NCBI GenBank assembly: GCA_903918045.1
Contig: CAIXCY010000079.1
Location: forward strand, 1-64,000
Direction of reading: 5' to 3'
DNA from: an uncultured Bacteroidia bacterium
Lineage (GTDB): Bacteria > Bacteroidota > Bacteroidia > Bacteroidales > Prolixibacteraceae
Length of the DNA: 64,000 nt
Shown here: in pieces, positions 61,534-64,000 of the stretch
Layout of the letters: each line of letters begins with the position of its first letter
Numbering within the stretch: position 1 is the stretch's first letter
Translations under genes and position numbers: made by a program
The notes under the pieces: generated by a model
What the model saw: only the letters and a program-made list of their open reading frames with translations
Databases searched by the model: none
Told to the model about the DNA's origin: nothing

Positions 61534-62922
61534 TTAATAACTGTCGTTTTTACTGGTTACTTTTTGCTTAGGATCCATCGACGGGGAAGGGGTAAATTTG
61601 AATTTGCCCTGACTAACCCGGGCTATCCAGATGTCCGAGATATTATTCCACGACTGATCAAAAGTTTTCTTCCCTGTAATCCCTTTGTATCCCTGAAATG
61701 TCTTTAAATCTGTAAGGACGTCGCGGATCAAAACCCGGTTTAGTCCAACTTTCTGAATAGCTTCTATCGTAATATTCATCCCATCATAGGCATGAGCTGC
61801 AAACACATCGGGTTCCTGTGCGAACCTTTTGAGGTAATTGCTCTGAAACACTTTCAGACGTAGATTATTTGCGTCCGGATTATACTGGCTGGTAGTTATA
61901 ACCCCTTCAGCAGAAGGACCGGCAATTTTAAGAAACTCGGGAGAGACCATTCTGTCTGACCCATAAACAAGCTGTTTAAATCCCATTGCACGCATCTGTT
62001 TTAGGATCAGAGCTGATTCTTTTGCATTTCCCCAGATCAGGACAGCATCCGGTGAGGTTACCATAATTCGCTCCAGTTGAGTCTTAAAATCGGTCTCCCC
62101 ATCGTTAAAGCGCTCTTCGATCACCATCGGGTGACCCACACGGGTTGCTGTCTCCGAGAAAATCTTAATGCCAACTCTTCCATACCTGTTGTTTGCCCTG
62201 ATAACCGCAACCCGGGAATGTCCATCCTTCTTGAAAATCTGGTTTACCAATCCATAAGAACTCTGCCGGTCATCGGTGATCACACGAATTGCCCAGGGTA
62301 TATTGGTCTCGGTAAAGGTGGGATCCGGATCTCCTGTATTGATCATGGGTATTTCAAGTTTCAGTGTTGCCCGCAAAGCGACATGGGAAACGATATCGTC
62401 AATCGAGCCTAAAAAAGCCCACACTTTTTCGTCATCCATCTTTACGACCTCATTTGCTGCTGCACCCCATAATCCGACATCGTTATGGATCATTAGCTTG
62501 TAGGGAATATTATGGTATCCCCCTCTTTTATTGGCTTCTTCGATTGCCAGTGTAGCGCCCTGCAACATTTGCTTTCCCAACGATACGATCACCGAGCCTT
62601 CAAGTGGTCCAAGGAAACCTATCCTAACCTCTTTAAGATTTGTGGGAGGCAACTTTTCCCTGCCCGCACCATAAAACTGGATGGGAACCAGAAAATGATA
62701 TTTATAGGCCTTCTGATACCTCTGATAAGGAAAGATCTCGTCTGATGCTTTCCCATAGTTTTGTTTTTGATCCTGCCCCATTGAGTCGAATACCGTCAAT
62801 ACAATGCTCAGAAAAACAATCAGCAACAGCTTATAATTTGTTGTTCTTACAACATCACGCCTTGACATCTTCTCTGCAGTAAGAAGGTTTGTGATTTCTT
62901 TCAATTCCAATGTTGTGTCCAT
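61534..62922 (-). CDS. Periplasmic solute-receptor protein (Peripla_BP_6), orphan, with N-terminal anchor
   Basis: A 462-aa protein. A hydrophobic segment at about 30-48 ([18 protein letters not shown]) serves as signal or anchor. The receptor domain runs from about 80 ([37 protein letters not shown]) to the end ([17 protein letters not shown]). Start is either 62922 or the ATG at 62868 (MSRRDVVRT); the latter places an SRR pair just before the hydrophobic stretch, loosely like a Tat signal, though the rest of the motif is absent. It shares the fold, but only moderate similarity, with the other receptor in this operon. No transport genes are adjacent. Confidence 0.85.
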   Translation of the reverse strand: MDTTLELKEITNLLTAEKMSRRDVVRTTNYKLLLIVFLSIVLTVFDSMGQDQKQNYGKASDEIFPYQRYQKAYKYHFLVPIQFYGAGREKLPPTNLKEVRIGFLGPLEGSVIVSLGKQMLQGATLAIEEANKRGGYHNIPYKLMIHNDVGLWGAAANEVVKMDDEKVWAFLGSIDDIVSHVALRATLKLEIPMINTGDPDPTFTETNIPWAIRVITDDRQSSYGLVNQIFKKDGHSRVAVIRANNRYGRVGIKIFSETATRVGHPMVIEERFNDGETDFKTQLERIMVTSPDAVLIWGNAKESALILKQMRAMGFKQLVYGSDRMVSPEFLKIAGPSAEGVITTSQYNPDANNLRLKVFQSNYLKRFAQEPDVFAAHAYDGMNITIEAIQKVGLNRVLIRDVLTDLKTFQGYKGITGKKTFDQSWNNISDIWIARVSQGKFKFTPSPSMDPKQKVTSKNDSY

Positions 62923-62964
62923 TGTTTATGGGATTTATGCGGTTTCTGTTGTATTTATGGTTAA

Positions 62965-64000
62965 TCATTTCAATAATTCTCCACGACTGACCCCCATTTC
63001 AGTGGCAACCCAAAGGAAATCGTTATTTGCGTCGACACCAATAACGAAGTTATGGCCAATAGAGGGAGATAACGGCATTTCACGGGTAGTTTTGTTTGTT
63101 GCAGGATCGTCGTTGCGGCCATAATTTTTTATGATGGCCATCCCATCTGTTCTCTTATCATTTTTTTTATAGGTAACCCAGCTCTTCCCGTCAGTACTGC
63201 TTAATCCTTTGTCCGTGCAAATAAATACAACAGGACCCTTTGCCCTGACAAAGTTTATGAAATTGCTTGCTAACCCGCTGTCATGATCAAAGTACCCTTT
63301 CCAGTGGGTGCCATCATAGCGGCTCAAACCAAAATAGGTCGATACCCACAAAATGCCGTCCGCCCATGAGGTCGCAGTTGTAATATCATGAACCAGACCA
63401 TCATCAGGCAAAAGATCTATCTCCATTTCACCGTCAGGATCGGTGTAATCCTTGAATTGTTTGGTTTTAGTGGTGTACTCGATCACACCGCCTCCCCAGG
63501 CAGCAATGAAGATTTTACCGTCGCCCGCAGAGACCCCATAGGTCCACGGCTCATGCATGGGAGCATTTTTTTCGGTGAAGATTTCCCATTGTTTTGTGTA
63601 AGTATCGTAATGGCCGGCCCCACCTCCGGTAGAAGCCCAAACGTCTTTGCCATCACATATCACGCAATAAACCAAATCATTGGGAAGCCCGCTGTTTAAC
63701 TGATTAAATATTTCAAATTTACCGGCAGACCAACGGCATAATCCACCAAGAGTACCGATCCAGACATCCCCTGTTTGCTGACTCACGTCAATTGAAACAA
63801 CACCGTTATGCGGAAGGCCATCTTTAGTGGTATAGGTAGTCCATTTACCTTTCTCATAAACAGCAAGTCCATCGTGGGTTCCCGCCAGTACCCGTTCTCC
63901 ATCGATACGGACGCAATAAGCCTTGTCGGAAGGGAGTCCGTCTTTAGTCGTAAAATTCCGCCAATGACCATAAACAGGCATTGGATTTGCTTGCTTATTC
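62965..64000 (-). CDS. Two-component-regulator-propeller-type beta-propeller protein (partial, cut by window end)
   Basis: At least 345 residues; the frame is open to the window edge, so the true N-terminus lies outside. The Met at 63981 is internal or one of several options. Repeated Reg_prop units are clear: WRNFTTKDGLPSDKAYCV, WTTYTTKDGLPHNGVVSIDV, DVWIGTLGGLCRW, LWVSTYFGLSRYDGTHWKGY and LWVATEMGVSRG. This is the extracytoplasmic sensor propeller found in Bacteroidota hybrid two-component systems, but here it ends without kinase or DNA-binding domain. It lies 42 nt upstream of the receptor gene and is the first gene visible of the minus-strand operon. Confidence 0.82.
   Translation of the reverse strand, partial: NKQANPMPVYGHWRNFTTKDGLPSDKAYCVRIDGERVLAGTHDGLAVYEKGKWTTYTTKDGLPHNGVVSIDVSQQTGDVWIGTLGGLCRWSAGKFEIFNQLNSGLPNDLVYCVICDGKDVWASTGGGAGHYDTYTKQWEIFTEKNAPMHEPWTYGVSAGDGKIFIAAWGGGVIEYTTKTKQFKDYTDPDGEMEIDLLPDDGLVHDITTATSWADGILWVSTYFGLSRYDGTHWKGYFDHDSGLASNFINFVRAKGPVVFICTDKGLSSTDGKSWVTYKKNDKRTDGMAIIKNYGRNDDPATNKTTREMPLSPSIGHNFVIGVDANNDFLWVATEMGVSRGELLK

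Noticed and set aside
1-64000. tRNA, rRNA or CRISPR features
   Set aside because: I looked for cloverleaf-like sequence, rRNA-like conserved words and regularly spaced direct repeats and saw none; a dedicated RNA search would be decisive.

Overview
The window looks like a chromosomal segment of a Bacteroidota bacterium, probably from the Bacteroidales/Marinilabiliales side. The evidence is Bacteroidota-type promoters (TAnnTTTG -7 elements), Bacteroidota families (DUF3127, a Porin_10-type putative porin, a lysS with a C-terminal extension, GH92, MnmD) and a compact lysS-gpsA-pgi operon. No rRNA, tRNA, CRISPR array, transposase or phage gene was recognised.

Layout. 0-1.5 kb: palindromic repeat elements, then a Panacea-domain antitoxin with a RelE-like toxin. 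1.5-16.2 kb: mostly housekeeping genes (TsaC-like protein, MnmD, FKBP isomerase, an OB-fold protein with an SSB-like tail, two paralogous Lrp/AsnC regulators, YbdG-like MscS channel, M64 peptidase, ECF sigma with a putative anti-sigma protein, nitroreductase, RlmB, ABC-F, RlmD). 16.3-25.8 kb: a minus-strand glycan-degradation stretch without SusC/SusD (WG-repeat protein, GH92 mannosidase, hydrolase, RluA-type synthase, PNGase F-like amidase, lipoprotein, GH78 rhamnosidase). 26.0-32.6 kb: pgi, gpsA and lysS, divergent from recJ and a Nudix gene. 32.6-37.4 kb: a putative outer-membrane porin and an unusual membrane-anchored Kelch/winged-helix regulator.

37.5-64.0 kb is the accessory and most interesting part. 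First come a sodium:solute symporter, a vanadium-haloperoxidase-like protein and two tandem giant FG-GAP/ASPIC-UnbV proteins. Then two gene strings converge with only 8 bp between their stop codons. The plus-strand string encodes an AhpD-like protein, a CRTAC1 protein and an RnfD-like membrane protein. The minus-strand string of nine tightly packed genes encodes a beta-propeller protein (cut by the window end), an ABC-type solute receptor, DAHP synthase, a second receptor, a TPR-CRTAC1 protein, a second CRTAC1 protein, a small Cys-rich lipoprotein, an asparagine-synthetase-like ligase and a radical SAM enzyme.

This last locus combines cytoplasmic small-molecule chemistry (DAHP synthase, ATP-dependent ligase, radical SAM), a membrane redox-type protein, periplasmic receptors without an ABC permease, and exported calcium-binding propellers. 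I know of no described pathway with this set of parts and propose it as the candidate undescribed system. Its product and purpose are unknown; everything about function here is inference from gene families and packing.
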